Assembly (NCBI GenBank): GCA_943326015.2
Contig: CALPRQ020000021.1
Span: forward strand, 1-61,999
Length of the DNA stretch: 61,999 bases
Direction: 5' to 3'
Source of the DNA: Chitinophaga pinensis
GTDB lineage: Bacteria > Pseudomonadota > Gammaproteobacteria > Burkholderiales > Burkholderiaceae_C
Position 1 is the first letter of the stretch; each line of letters opens with the position of its first letter. A model generated the notes under the pieces. It made no database searches. It was not told where the DNA came from and saw nothing but the letters and a program-made list of their open reading frames with translations. Below, piece after piece: positions 7,832-15,006 of this stretch. A program made the translations under genes and the position numbers.

Positions 7832-8596
7832 TCATGTGGCCAGGCGCCTGGCCTGGCGCAAGCGCGTGGCGTCACCGAAGGCGGACAGGATGGCGGCGTA
7901 GAACGGGTGCTCGGCGCAGCGCCATTCCGGGTGCCACTGCACCGCGCAGGCAAAGCTGCGTGCGCCTTCGAGCTCGAAGGCCTCGACCAGACTGTCGGGT
8001 GCGTGCGCGGTGGCGCGCAGTCCGGGCGCGAGCCGGTCCACGCCCTGGCCGTGCAGCGAGTTGACCCGCGCGACCGGCCCGCCGGCCCAGCGCTCCATCA
8101 CGCTGCCGGGCAGCAGCCGGACCTCGTGGCTGGGGGCGTATTCCTGCTCCGGCGTATCGCCGCGCTCGCGGTGGTCCATCAGCCCCGGCACGCCATGCAC
8201 GGTCTGGTGCAGGCTGCCGCCGAGCGCGACGTTGATCTCCTGGAAGCCGCGGCAGATGCCGAGCAGCGGCACGCCCTGCTCGACGCAGGCGCGCACCAGC
8301 GCCAATGTCAGCGTGTCGCGCGCCGGGTCGAGCGGCAGGCTGGAGTCGTGGACCGGCTGGTCGAAATGCGAGGGATGGACGTTGGAGGGCGAACCGGTCA
8401 GCAGCACGCCGTCGACCAGCTCCAGCAAGCCGGGCAGATCGTCGGCCTCGGCGAGCGGGAACATCACGGGCTGCGCCTGGGCGCAGTCCCGGACCGCGCG
8501 GGCGTACTTGTCGCCCAGCAGCAGGTAGGGCGTGGCGTGCCGGCCCAGCTGTCTGTGGTCGGCCGGCAGCCAGACCAGGCAGGGTGGCTGCTTCAT
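7832..8596 (-). CDS. puuD: Gamma-glutamyl-GABA hydrolase, PuuD-like class I amidotransferase
   Basis: This 254-residue cytosolic hydrolase of the peptidase C26/GATase1 family should release GABA from gamma-glutamyl-GABA. The nucleophile Cys lies in GVPLLGICRGFQ and the catalytic His in AVQWHPEW. DGVLLTGSPSNVHPSHF is the conserved family stretch. ATG at 8596 is preceded by AGGAGG. It is the first gene of the puuD-puuA-spuC operon. Its promoter should lie in 8597-8800, shared with the divergent hipA-family gene. A polyamine-responsive regulator of this operon is not in the window. Confidence 0.88.
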   Translation of the reverse strand: MKQPPCLVWLPADHRQLGRHATPYLLLGDKYARAVRDCAQAQPVMFPLAEADDLPGLLELVDGVLLTGSPSNVHPSHFDQPVHDSSLPLDPARDTLTLALVRACVEQGVPLLGICRGFQEINVALGGSLHQTVHGVPGLMDHRERGDTPEQEYAPSHEVRLLPGSVMERWAGGPVARVNSLHGQGVDRLAPGLRATAHAPDSLVEAFELEGARSFACAVQWHPEWRCAEHPFYAAILSAFGDATRLRQARRLAT

Positions 8597-8773
8597 CTTG
8601 CAATCCTCCTGATTTGTGATCATTCTGCTTGGGAAATGCCAGGCAGGCAAGGATCACGGCATCAGGGTAAGCCAGAAGCCGCGCAGCGATGGCCGAGGCC
8701 AGCGAGATCATCGATACCGCAGCTTGCGATCGCCAGCGTCCCCGGGACACGCAAGGCCTGATCACCTAAAATC

Positions 8774-8804
8774 CATTCATCAATAGATTCATTTATCGAT
8801 TCAA
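8774..8804. promoter_or_regulatory. Tandem AT-rich repeats, candidate operator before the HipA-family gene
   Basis: ATTCATCAATAG (8776) and ATTCATTTATCG (8788) are direct repeats 12 bp apart, so they fall roughly one helical turn from each other, just upstream of the GTG start at 8808. The kinase has its own N-terminal helix-turn-helix, so autoregulation at these repeats is plausible. No binding data exist. Confidence 0.3.
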
Positions 8805-8807
8805 GCC

Positions 8808-10151
8808 GTGCCACTCCATGCCGACAGCCTCCGCCTGCACCTGGGCCGAGGCCCCGCCACGCCCCGCTCCCTGCAGGAAAAGCTCGGGCTGAGCCAGCCC
8901 ACGCTGTCGCGCGCGCTGGGCCGGCTGGGCGACGAGGTGGTGCGGATTGGCGCGGCGCGATCCATTCAATACCTGCTGCGCGATCGCAACCGTGGCTTTG
9001 CCGACTTGCCGGTGTATCGGGTCGATGCCGAGGGTCGCATTCGTCGTCTGGGCTTGCTGATTCCGGTGCGTCCCGAAGGTTATGTGATGCTGCAGGACGA
9101 TGGGCGGCACTTGCACAACGAGGGAATTCCCTGGTGGCTGCTCGACATGCGGCCACAGGGTTTTCTGGGGCGGGCCTACGCCAGCCGCCATGCCGCTGGT
9201 CTGGGCTTGCCGGCCAGCGTCAACGAGTGGAGCGATGCCGACGCGATCCGTGCCTTGCTGGTACATGGTCATGATGCGGTGGGCAACCTGCTGTTGGGTG
9301 ATGGCGCACGCGACCGTTTCCTGGATGCGCCGCCAGCCGATCCGGTGCGGCAGACGGGCAAGGCGATCGAGTATGCGCGCCTGGCCCGACTGGCGATCCA
9401 GGGCGACACGCCGGTGTCATCGGCGGGTGGCGAGCAGCCCAAGTTCACCGTGTTCGCCGACACGCCGGACGGCGCGCGTCATCTGCTGGTCAAGTTCTCG
9501 CTGCCGGACGCCAATCCCATCACCGAACGCTGGCGCGATCTGCTGCTGGCCGAGCACCACGCGCTGGCCGTGCTCGGCAGCGCAGGCATGGCGGCAGCTC
9601 GGTCCTGGATCGTGGACCAGGATGGCCAGCGCTTCCTGGAGGTCGAACGTTTCGACCGGGTCGGCAGCAGGGGCCGCTGCTGCCTGTTCTCGCTCAGCGC
9701 GCTCGAAGCCGAGTTCGTCGGCAACGCCCAGGCCCCATGGCCGGTGCTGGTCGAGCGCCTGGCCAGCCAGTCCGTGGTGGATACCGAAGCCGTCAGGACT
9801 ACCCAGGTGCTGTTTGCCTTTGGCCGGCTGATCGGCAACAGCGACATGCACGCGGGCAATCTGTCTTTCGTCAGCGGCCATGGCCGTCCGTATGCGTTGG
9901 CGCCAGCCTACGACATGCTGCCGATGGCGTTCGCGCCCCGTTCGGGCGGCGGCCTGTCGGAGCAGTTGCCATCGCTTGACCTGCACCCGGGCGTGGCGCA
10001 TGAGGTGTGGCCCGCGATGCTGGCTCTGGCGCGTGACTATCTGGACAAGTTACGCGCAGATGAACGGTTTTCTGGCAACTTCGCACCCTGCCTGCAAGCC
10101 CTGGCCGCGCATCTGGACGAGGCGGCAAGGCGGATCGACAGGCTGGGCTGA
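8808..10151 (+). CDS. yjjJ: HipA-family serine/threonine kinase with N-terminal HTH (YjjJ-like)
   Basis: This 447-residue protein matches the long, single-gene HipA relatives typified by E. coli YjjJ. Residues 15-45 form a winged-helix (LQEKLGLSQPTLSRALGRL), replacing the separate HipB antitoxin. The kinase part follows, with the phosphate-loop-like SSAGGEQPKF (near 204), the catalytic loop GRLIGNSDMHAGNLSF (near 345) and the metal-binding ALAPAYDMLPM. HipA kinases phosphorylate proteins such as aminoacyl-tRNA synthetases; the target here is unknown. The start is GTG; the only nearby ATG is out of frame. No hipB gene adjoins. It converges with dsdA, 17 bp apart. Confidence 0.82.
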   Translation: MPLHADSLRLHLGRGPATPRSLQEKLGLSQPTLSRALGRLGDEVVRIGAARSIQYLLRDRNRGFADLPVYRVDAEGRIRRLGLLIPVRPEGYVMLQDDGRHLHNEGIPWWLLDMRPQGFLGRAYASRHAAGLGLPASVNEWSDADAIRALLVHGHDAVGNLLLGDGARDRFLDAPPADPVRQTGKAIEYARLARLAIQGDTPVSSAGGEQPKFTVFADTPDGARHLLVKFSLPDANPITERWRDLLLAEHHALAVLGSAGMAAARSWIVDQDGQRFLEVERFDRVGSRGRCCLFSLSALEAEFVGNAQAPWPVLVERLASQSVVDTEAVRTTQVLFAFGRLIGNSDMHAGNLSFVSGHGRPYALAPAYDMLPMAFAPRSGGGLSEQLPSLDLHPGVAHEVWPAMLALARDYLDKLRADERFSGNFAPCLQALAAHLDEAARRIDRLG

Positions 10152-10167
10152 GCGTCGCTGCTTCCCA

Positions 10168-11535
10168 TCAGGCGGCATCTCCATTTGATAGCCTGCGCTG
10201 CACGGCCAGTCCCTTCTTGACATACGCGGCAAACTCCCCCTCCGGCACCATGCTCCCGCCCGTGCCCCAGACCAGATGCGTGGCGTTTGCCAGCCTTTCG
10301 GGGCTGACGCCGATGCGTTCCAGATAGTCCCGGTCGCGCAGCACCCGCATCAGGCCCGGCATTCCCGCCAGCGCCGAGGGCTCCAGCTTGACGCCCTCCT
10401 CCTGATAGGCCAGCGCCAGCAGCCGGAACAGTTCCTCGTCGGCGACGCTGTAGTACCCGTCAACCAGGCGCTGCATGGCACGGCCGACGAAGCCCGAGGG
10501 CCGTCCCACTGCCAGTCCGTCGGCCGCCGTGAGGTTGTCGATGCCGAACTCCTGCACGCTGACCGCGTCGTGCAGTCCGGTGTAAACACCCAGCAGCATG
10601 CAGGGCGAGTGGGTCGGCTCGGCGAAGACGCAGTGCACCGCGTCGCCAAAAGCCAGCTTGAGCCCGAAGGCGACCCCGCCCGGGCCGCCACCCACGCCGC
10701 AGGGCAGGTAGACGAACAGCGGATGGTCCGCGTCGACCCGCACGCCGGCCTGGTCGAACTGCTGCTTGAGCCGTTCCGCCGCGACCGCGTAGCCCAGGAA
10801 CAGGTGGGGCGAGTTCTCGTCGTCGACGAAATAGCAGCTCGGGTCGAACTCGGCCTGCCGGCGTCCTTGTTCGACCGCGACGCTGTAGTCCGATGCGTAC
10901 TCGATCACGGTCACGCCGCTGGCCCGCAGCCTGTCCTTCTTCCATTGCCGCGCATCCGACGACATGTGGACGCTGGCCTGGAAGCCAAGCTGGGCGCTCA
11001 TGATGCCGATCGACAGCCCGAGGTTGCCGGTCGAGCCGACCGCGATCCGGTACTGGCCGAAGAACTTGCGTGCGGCGTCGCTCGCCAGCGCCTCGTAGCT
11101 GTCGCCGGGGCGGATCAGCCCGGCCTGCAGCGCGAGGTCCTCGGCATGCTTGAGCACCTCGTGGATGCCGCCGCGCGCCTTGATCGAGCCCGAGATCGGC
11201 AGCTCGTTGTCCATCTTGAGCCAGAGCTTGCCGCCTTCCGGCAGCCCCGCCTCCTCCAGCAACAGGCGCTGCATCTGCGGCAAGGGCAGGATGCCCGATT
11301 CGATCAGCCCGCCCGCCGCAGCGGTCTGCGGGAAGACCTTGGCGATATAGGGCGCGAAGCGCTGCAGGCGCGCGCTGGCCTGCGCGACATCCCCCGCCCC
11401 GAGCCCGACATCGGCCAGCGCGGTGGCGGCGGGCGCGATGGCTGGGTTGAACCAGCTGGTTTCGTGCAGCGCCACCAGGTCGCGGATCAGGGGATGGCTG
11501 GCGTACCAGGCTTCGAGTGTTTGGCCGTGGATCAT
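10168..11535 (-). CDS. dsdA: D-serine dehydratase DsdA
   Basis: This 455-residue PLP enzyme converts D-serine to pyruvate and ammonia. The Schiff-base Lys sits in [14 protein letters not shown] and the phosphate-binding loop is [12 protein letters not shown]. The glycine cluster [13 protein letters not shown] and EPTHSPCM are also characteristic of DsdA. Length matches the family (about 440-455). No dsdC regulator or dsdX transporter is adjacent. The start has only a weak ribosome site. It may remove toxic D-serine or use it as a carbon source. Confidence 0.93.
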   Translation of the reverse strand: MIHGQTLEAWYASHPLIRDLVALHETSWFNPAIAPAATALADVGLGAGDVAQASARLQRFAPYIAKVFPQTAAAGGLIESGILPLPQMQRLLLEEAGLPEGGKLWLKMDNELPISGSIKARGGIHEVLKHAEDLALQAGLIRPGDSYEALASDAARKFFGQYRIAVGSTGNLGLSIGIMSAQLGFQASVHMSSDARQWKKDRLRASGVTVIEYASDYSVAVEQGRRQAEFDPSCYFVDDENSPHLFLGYAVAAERLKQQFDQAGVRVDADHPLFVYLPCGVGGGPGGVAFGLKLAFGDAVHCVFAEPTHSPCMLLGVYTGLHDAVSVQEFGIDNLTAADGLAVGRPSGFVGRAMQRLVDGYYSVADEELFRLLALAYQEEGVKLEPSALAGMPGLMRVLRDRDYLERIGVSPERLANATHLVWGTGGSMVPEGEFAAYVKKGLAVQRRLSNGDAA

Positions 11536-11660
11536 GGTGGGGTTGGGGAGTCGCTCAACTGGAGAGACTTGCCCACAAAATTTTCAGATATTGGATCTTC
11601 CCATGGTGCCGGTTGTCGGCGACAGTGACGGCTGCCCTTGTCCTTCAACCCCTGTTCACG

Positions 11661-12124
11661 ATGTACATCCCCGCCCATTTCGCCGAGACCCGTCCCGATG
11701 AACTGACCCGCATCATCCGTGCGCGCCCGCTCGGCATGCTGGTCACGCAGGGTGACGCCGGACTCGATGCCGACCACATCCCGTTCGAGTACGACGCCAG
11801 CGCGGGGTCGCATGGCCTGCTGACGGCGCATGTGGCGCGCGCCAATCCGCTCTGGCAGCGCTGCCCGAGCGGCACGCCGGTCATGGTCGTGTTCCGCGGC
11901 GCCGAGGCCTATGTCTCGCCGAGCTGGTACCCAAGCAAGCACGAGACGCAGCGCCAGGTGCCGACCTGAAACTACGAGTTGGTGCACGAGCATGGCACGC
12001 TCACCGTGCGCGACGACGAGCGCTTCGTGCGCGGCATGGTCGGGCGCCTGACCAGGCGCCACGAGGCGGCCGAACTCCATCCCTGGAAGATGAGCGATGC
12101 GGCGCCGGACTACCTCGACGACAA
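11661..12124 (+). pseudogene. paiB: PaiB-family FMN-binding regulator, nonsense mutation and 3' loss
   Basis: The frame starts MYIPAHFAETRPDELTRI and continues through SPSWYPSKHETQRQVPT, a clear PaiB/flavin split-barrel signature. At 11967-11969 a TGA replaces the tryptophan codon of the conserved VPTWNY motif. The same frame goes on with NYELVHEHGTLTV and RLTRRHEAAELHPW, then loses similarity after APDYLDD at about 12124. The usual C-terminal stretch with a GKWKVSQN-like motif is absent. One base change plus a 3' deletion best explain this. It lies divergent from dsdA. Confidence 0.85.
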
Positions 12125-12212
12125 GCCCACCCCGCCGCAAGCGGCATCACGCGCTCCAGCTTGGGCAATGTCCCGGGAACTGCAGCGCCTCTCCCGCAGG
12201 ACAAAATTCCGC

Positions 12213-12241
12213 TTGACTGGAAAAGAGGCGATTCCTACCCT
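12213..12241 (+). promoter_or_regulatory. Candidate sigma70 promoter for the patatin-like gene
   Basis: TTGACT (12213-12218) is followed after 17 bp by TACCCT (12236-12241). The -35 is good and the -10 poor. It lies 45 bp before the ATG of the lipase gene, at a fitting distance. Confidence 0.35.
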
Positions 12242-12285
12242 CGATCGGGGCGATTCTGCCCTGAGACATGAAGGGAGATTCCAGG

Positions 12286-13620
12286 ATGGCCACGACCAAG
12301 AAAAAGATTCCTTACACGCAGCAGTTCAACCCGGATTTCATGAAGCTGGGCGCCAGCATTGCAACACTTTGGCCCGAAGCGCCGGTATTGCAGCGCAACG
12401 CCAAGCAGCATGACACCCTGGGAATCACCCTTTCGGGAGGTGGCTATCGCTCTGCCATTTTCTGCTACGGCGTCCTGCGCGGCCTGCACCAGCTGGGCCT
12501 GCTCGACAAGGCCGACTACATCTCCGCCGTATCGGGCGGTTCCTGGATCGCTTCGGCCTATGCCATCGCCGACAATCTCGAATATTTCTTCGAACTCCCC
12601 GGCAACAAGGCCAATCTGATCGAGGAAGGCTTCGAGTCCCTGCTGGCCAATCCGGCGCGATTGCTCGAGGAAGCCGCGTTGACCCGGATGAACAACAACT
12701 ATGTCAGCGATCTCTACGGTCGTCTGCTGGCGCGCACCTTCCTGCGCGAGCATGGCGACTGGGGACGCTACAACGCGCTGAATTCGTCCAAGCTGATCCG
12801 TGACAAGGATCGCCCCTTCCTGATCCTCAACGGCACGCTGAATTTCCGCCGTCCCGACACCTTCGACATCACGCAGGAATGCTTCGAGATGACGCGGCTG
12901 TATTGCGGTTCGCGCTCGCTGGGCTATCTGGACACCAGCGACATGCTGGCCGACGACGAGACGATCCGGCTGCGCGATGCGATCGCGATCTCGGGAGCCG
13001 CCGTCGCTTTTCATTTGCCCGGGCTGGGCGAGGAGGTTTCCGGACATGGGCTCAGCCGTGAGATCGTGAACTTCGCCAAGGGTCGGACCGGCCTGAGCAA
13101 TCCACCACAGGCCGATCGGCTCGATGTCGCCGATGGCGGCCACTACAACAACCTGGGCATCGAGACGCTGGTCAACCGGGGCTGCGGCTACATCATCGTG
13201 GTCGACGCCGAACACGATCCGGAAAACCCTCACGGCAACGGTCGGCGCCAGAAGTTCGAGGGCCTCAGGACCTTGATGAGGCGCAACAACATTCCGCAGC
13301 CGCAGTTCCTGCTCGACCAGCTCGATGCCGTTGACGAGCCGGTCCATCTGGTGACCGGCAACGACAAGGTGCCCGACATCCTGTACATCAAGCTGAAATC
13401 GGTTTCCGAGTTCAACAAGGCGGCCGCCAGGCAGTACTACAACCAGCCGGGCTTCTTGCGCAACATGTTCGGTCACGGGGAGTTTTCGTTCGACCCCCAG
13501 TTCAGCACGGCCAAGCTCGATTACAGCTTCGTCGAGCATCGCAACCTGACCGAACTCGGGACCTTCATCGTCAAGGAGAACGCCCAGCTGTTTTCTGACT
13601 TCGTCGGCAAGTCAAGCTAG
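12286..13620 (+). CDS. Patatin/cPLA2-like phospholipase
   Basis: This 444-residue protein has the patatin-type hydrolase core. The oxyanion loop is ITLSGGGYRSAIF (near residue 47), the serine nucleophile is in ISAVSGGSWIAS (near 85), and the catalytic Asp is in the DGG motif VADGGHYNNLGIE (near 284). The V-S-G-G-S context resembles the cytosolic phospholipase A2 branch rather than plain GxSxG. No signal peptide is visible, so it is likely cytosolic or secreted by another route. The ATG at 12286 follows AGGGAGA; an in-frame ATG at 12268 is less likely. No cyclase or cGAS-like gene is adjacent, so a CBASS role is not supported. Confidence 0.85.
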   Translation: MATTKKKIPYTQQFNPDFMKLGASIATLWPEAPVLQRNAKQHDTLGITLSGGGYRSAIFCYGVLRGLHQLGLLDKADYISAVSGGSWIASAYAIADNLEYFFELPGNKANLIEEGFESLLANPARLLEEAALTRMNNNYVSDLYGRLLARTFLREHGDWGRYNALNSSKLIRDKDRPFLILNGTLNFRRPDTFDITQECFEMTRLYCGSRSLGYLDTSDMLADDETIRLRDAIAISGAAVAFHLPGLGEEVSGHGLSREIVNFAKGRTGLSNPPQADRLDVADGGHYNNLGIETLVNRGCGYIIVVDAEHDPENPHGNGRRQKFEGLRTLMRRNNIPQPQFLLDQLDAVDEPVHLVTGNDKVPDILYIKLKSVSEFNKAAARQYYNQPGFLRNMFGHGEFSFDPQFSTAKLDYSFVEHRNLTELGTFIVKENAQLFSDFVGKSS

Positions 13621-13662
13621 CCAGGGCTGCGGTTCCTGGGATGGTGGCGATGCCCAGGTAAC

Positions 13663-14997
13663 ATGGCGCGCATGTCAGCGACCCCCAGCAGCAGTACCGA
13701 ATCCGGCGTCAAGCCCCGGCAATTGACGGGCCAGACCCTGCGCCCCGGCGTGCGCCCGCGCGAAGCCTGGGCCTGGGCCATGTACGACTTCGCCAACTCG
13801 GGCTACACGACGGTGGTGATCACGGCGGTGTTCAACGCCTGGTTCGTCTCGGGGATCGCGGGCGGCGCGCCCTGGGCGACCTTTGCCTGGACCGCCGCGC
13901 TGTCGCTGTCCTACGCGCTGATCCTGCTGAGCGCACCGCTGCTCGGCGCCTGGGCCGACACGCACGCGGGCAAGAAGCGGGCGCTGGCCTGGAGCACGCT
14001 GGGCTGCGTGCTCGGCACCGCCGGACTCGCGCTGGCCGGCCCGGGCGCGGTCGCGCTCGCGCTGGTCTTCGTCGTGCTGTCGAACTTCTGCTTCGGCAGC
14101 GGCGAGAACCTGATCGCCGCCTTTTTGCCCGAGATCGCCGAGCCCGACAGCCTGGGCAAGGTCTCGGGCTGGGGCTGGGGCCTGGGCTATGTCGGCGGAC
14201 TGGTCAGCCTGGGCGCCTGCCTGGCTTACATCACCTGGGCCAAGGCGCAAGGGGAAAGCGCTGCGCAGTTCATTCCGGTCTGCATGCTGATCACGGCGGG
14301 CCTGTTCGCGCTCGCCTCGCTGCCGACCTTCGCGCTGCTGCGCGAGCGCGTGACGCCACAGCCAGTCGCTGCCGGGTCGGCCTGGAGCCGGGTGCTCGAC
14401 ACCTTGCGCCGTGCCAAGCGCTACCGCGACATGCGTCGCTTCATGCTCTGCATCGTGTTCTACCAGGCCGGCATCCAGGCGGTGATCGCGCTGGCGGCGA
14501 TCTATGCCGAGCAGGCGATGGGATTCTCGACCGCCGACACGATCCAGCTGATCTTCCTGGTCAACATCACGGCGGCGCTCGGCGCGGTCGCCTTCGGGCG
14601 CTGGCAGGACCGCATCGGCCATGTGCGCGCGATCGCGCTGACGCTGGTCGGCTGGATCGTCATGGTGCTGCTGGCCTGGTCGGCGCAGGGGCCGATGCCG
14701 TTCTGGATCGCGGCCAATCTCGCGGGCCTGTGCCTGGGCGCCAGCCAGTCGGCGGCGCGGGCGCTGGTCGGCTGGCTGGCGCCCGAGCACCGGCATGGCG
14801 AGTTCTTCGGTCTCTGGGGGCTGGCGGTCAAGCTGTCGTCCATCCTCGGGCCGCTGACCTATGGCGCGGTGACCTGGCTCAGCGGCGGCGACCACCGGCT
14901 CGCGATCCTGGCGACTGGCAGCTACTTCGTGATCGGGCTGGTGCTGCTGGCGGGTGTCGATGCCGAACGCGGGCGGCGCGCGGCGCTCGAAGGCTGA
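13663..14997 (+). CDS. MFS transporter, UMF1/Atg22-like family
   Basis: This 444-residue protein has about twelve hydrophobic segments. It carries the UMF1 marks WAMYDFANSGYTTVVIT at the first helix, GAWADTHAGKKR in the first cytoplasmic loop and KVSGWGWGLGYVGGL in the middle. Relatives include yeast Atg22, a vacuolar amino-acid exporter; bacterial substrates are mostly unknown. The ATG at 13663 is used; 13672 is an alternative. It converges with the following fusion gene, 9 bp apart. Confidence 0.85.
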   Translation: MARMSATPSSSTESGVKPRQLTGQTLRPGVRPREAWAWAMYDFANSGYTTVVITAVFNAWFVSGIAGGAPWATFAWTAALSLSYALILLSAPLLGAWADTHAGKKRALAWSTLGCVLGTAGLALAGPGAVALALVFVVLSNFCFGSGENLIAAFLPEIAEPDSLGKVSGWGWGLGYVGGLVSLGACLAYITWAKAQGESAAQFIPVCMLITAGLFALASLPTFALLRERVTPQPVAAGSAWSRVLDTLRRAKRYRDMRRFMLCIVFYQAGIQAVIALAAIYAEQAMGFSTADTIQLIFLVNITAALGAVAFGRWQDRIGHVRAIALTLVGWIVMVLLAWSAQGPMPFWIAANLAGLCLGASQSAARALVGWLAPEHRHGEFFGLWGLAVKLSSILGPLTYGAVTWLSGGDHRLAILATGSYFVIGLVLLAGVDAERGRRAALEG

Positions 14998-15006
14998 TCG
15001 AGTCGC

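Noticed and set aside
11967-11969. TGA read as tryptophan or selenocysteine in paiB
   Set aside because: All other genes use the standard code, the position is a tryptophan in relatives, and the 3' end of the gene is missing too. A pseudogene explains it better.
12286-13620. Patatin-like protein as a CBASS effector
   Set aside because: No cyclase, HORMA or ubiquitin-like gene is adjacent; neighbours are a transporter and a decayed regulator.
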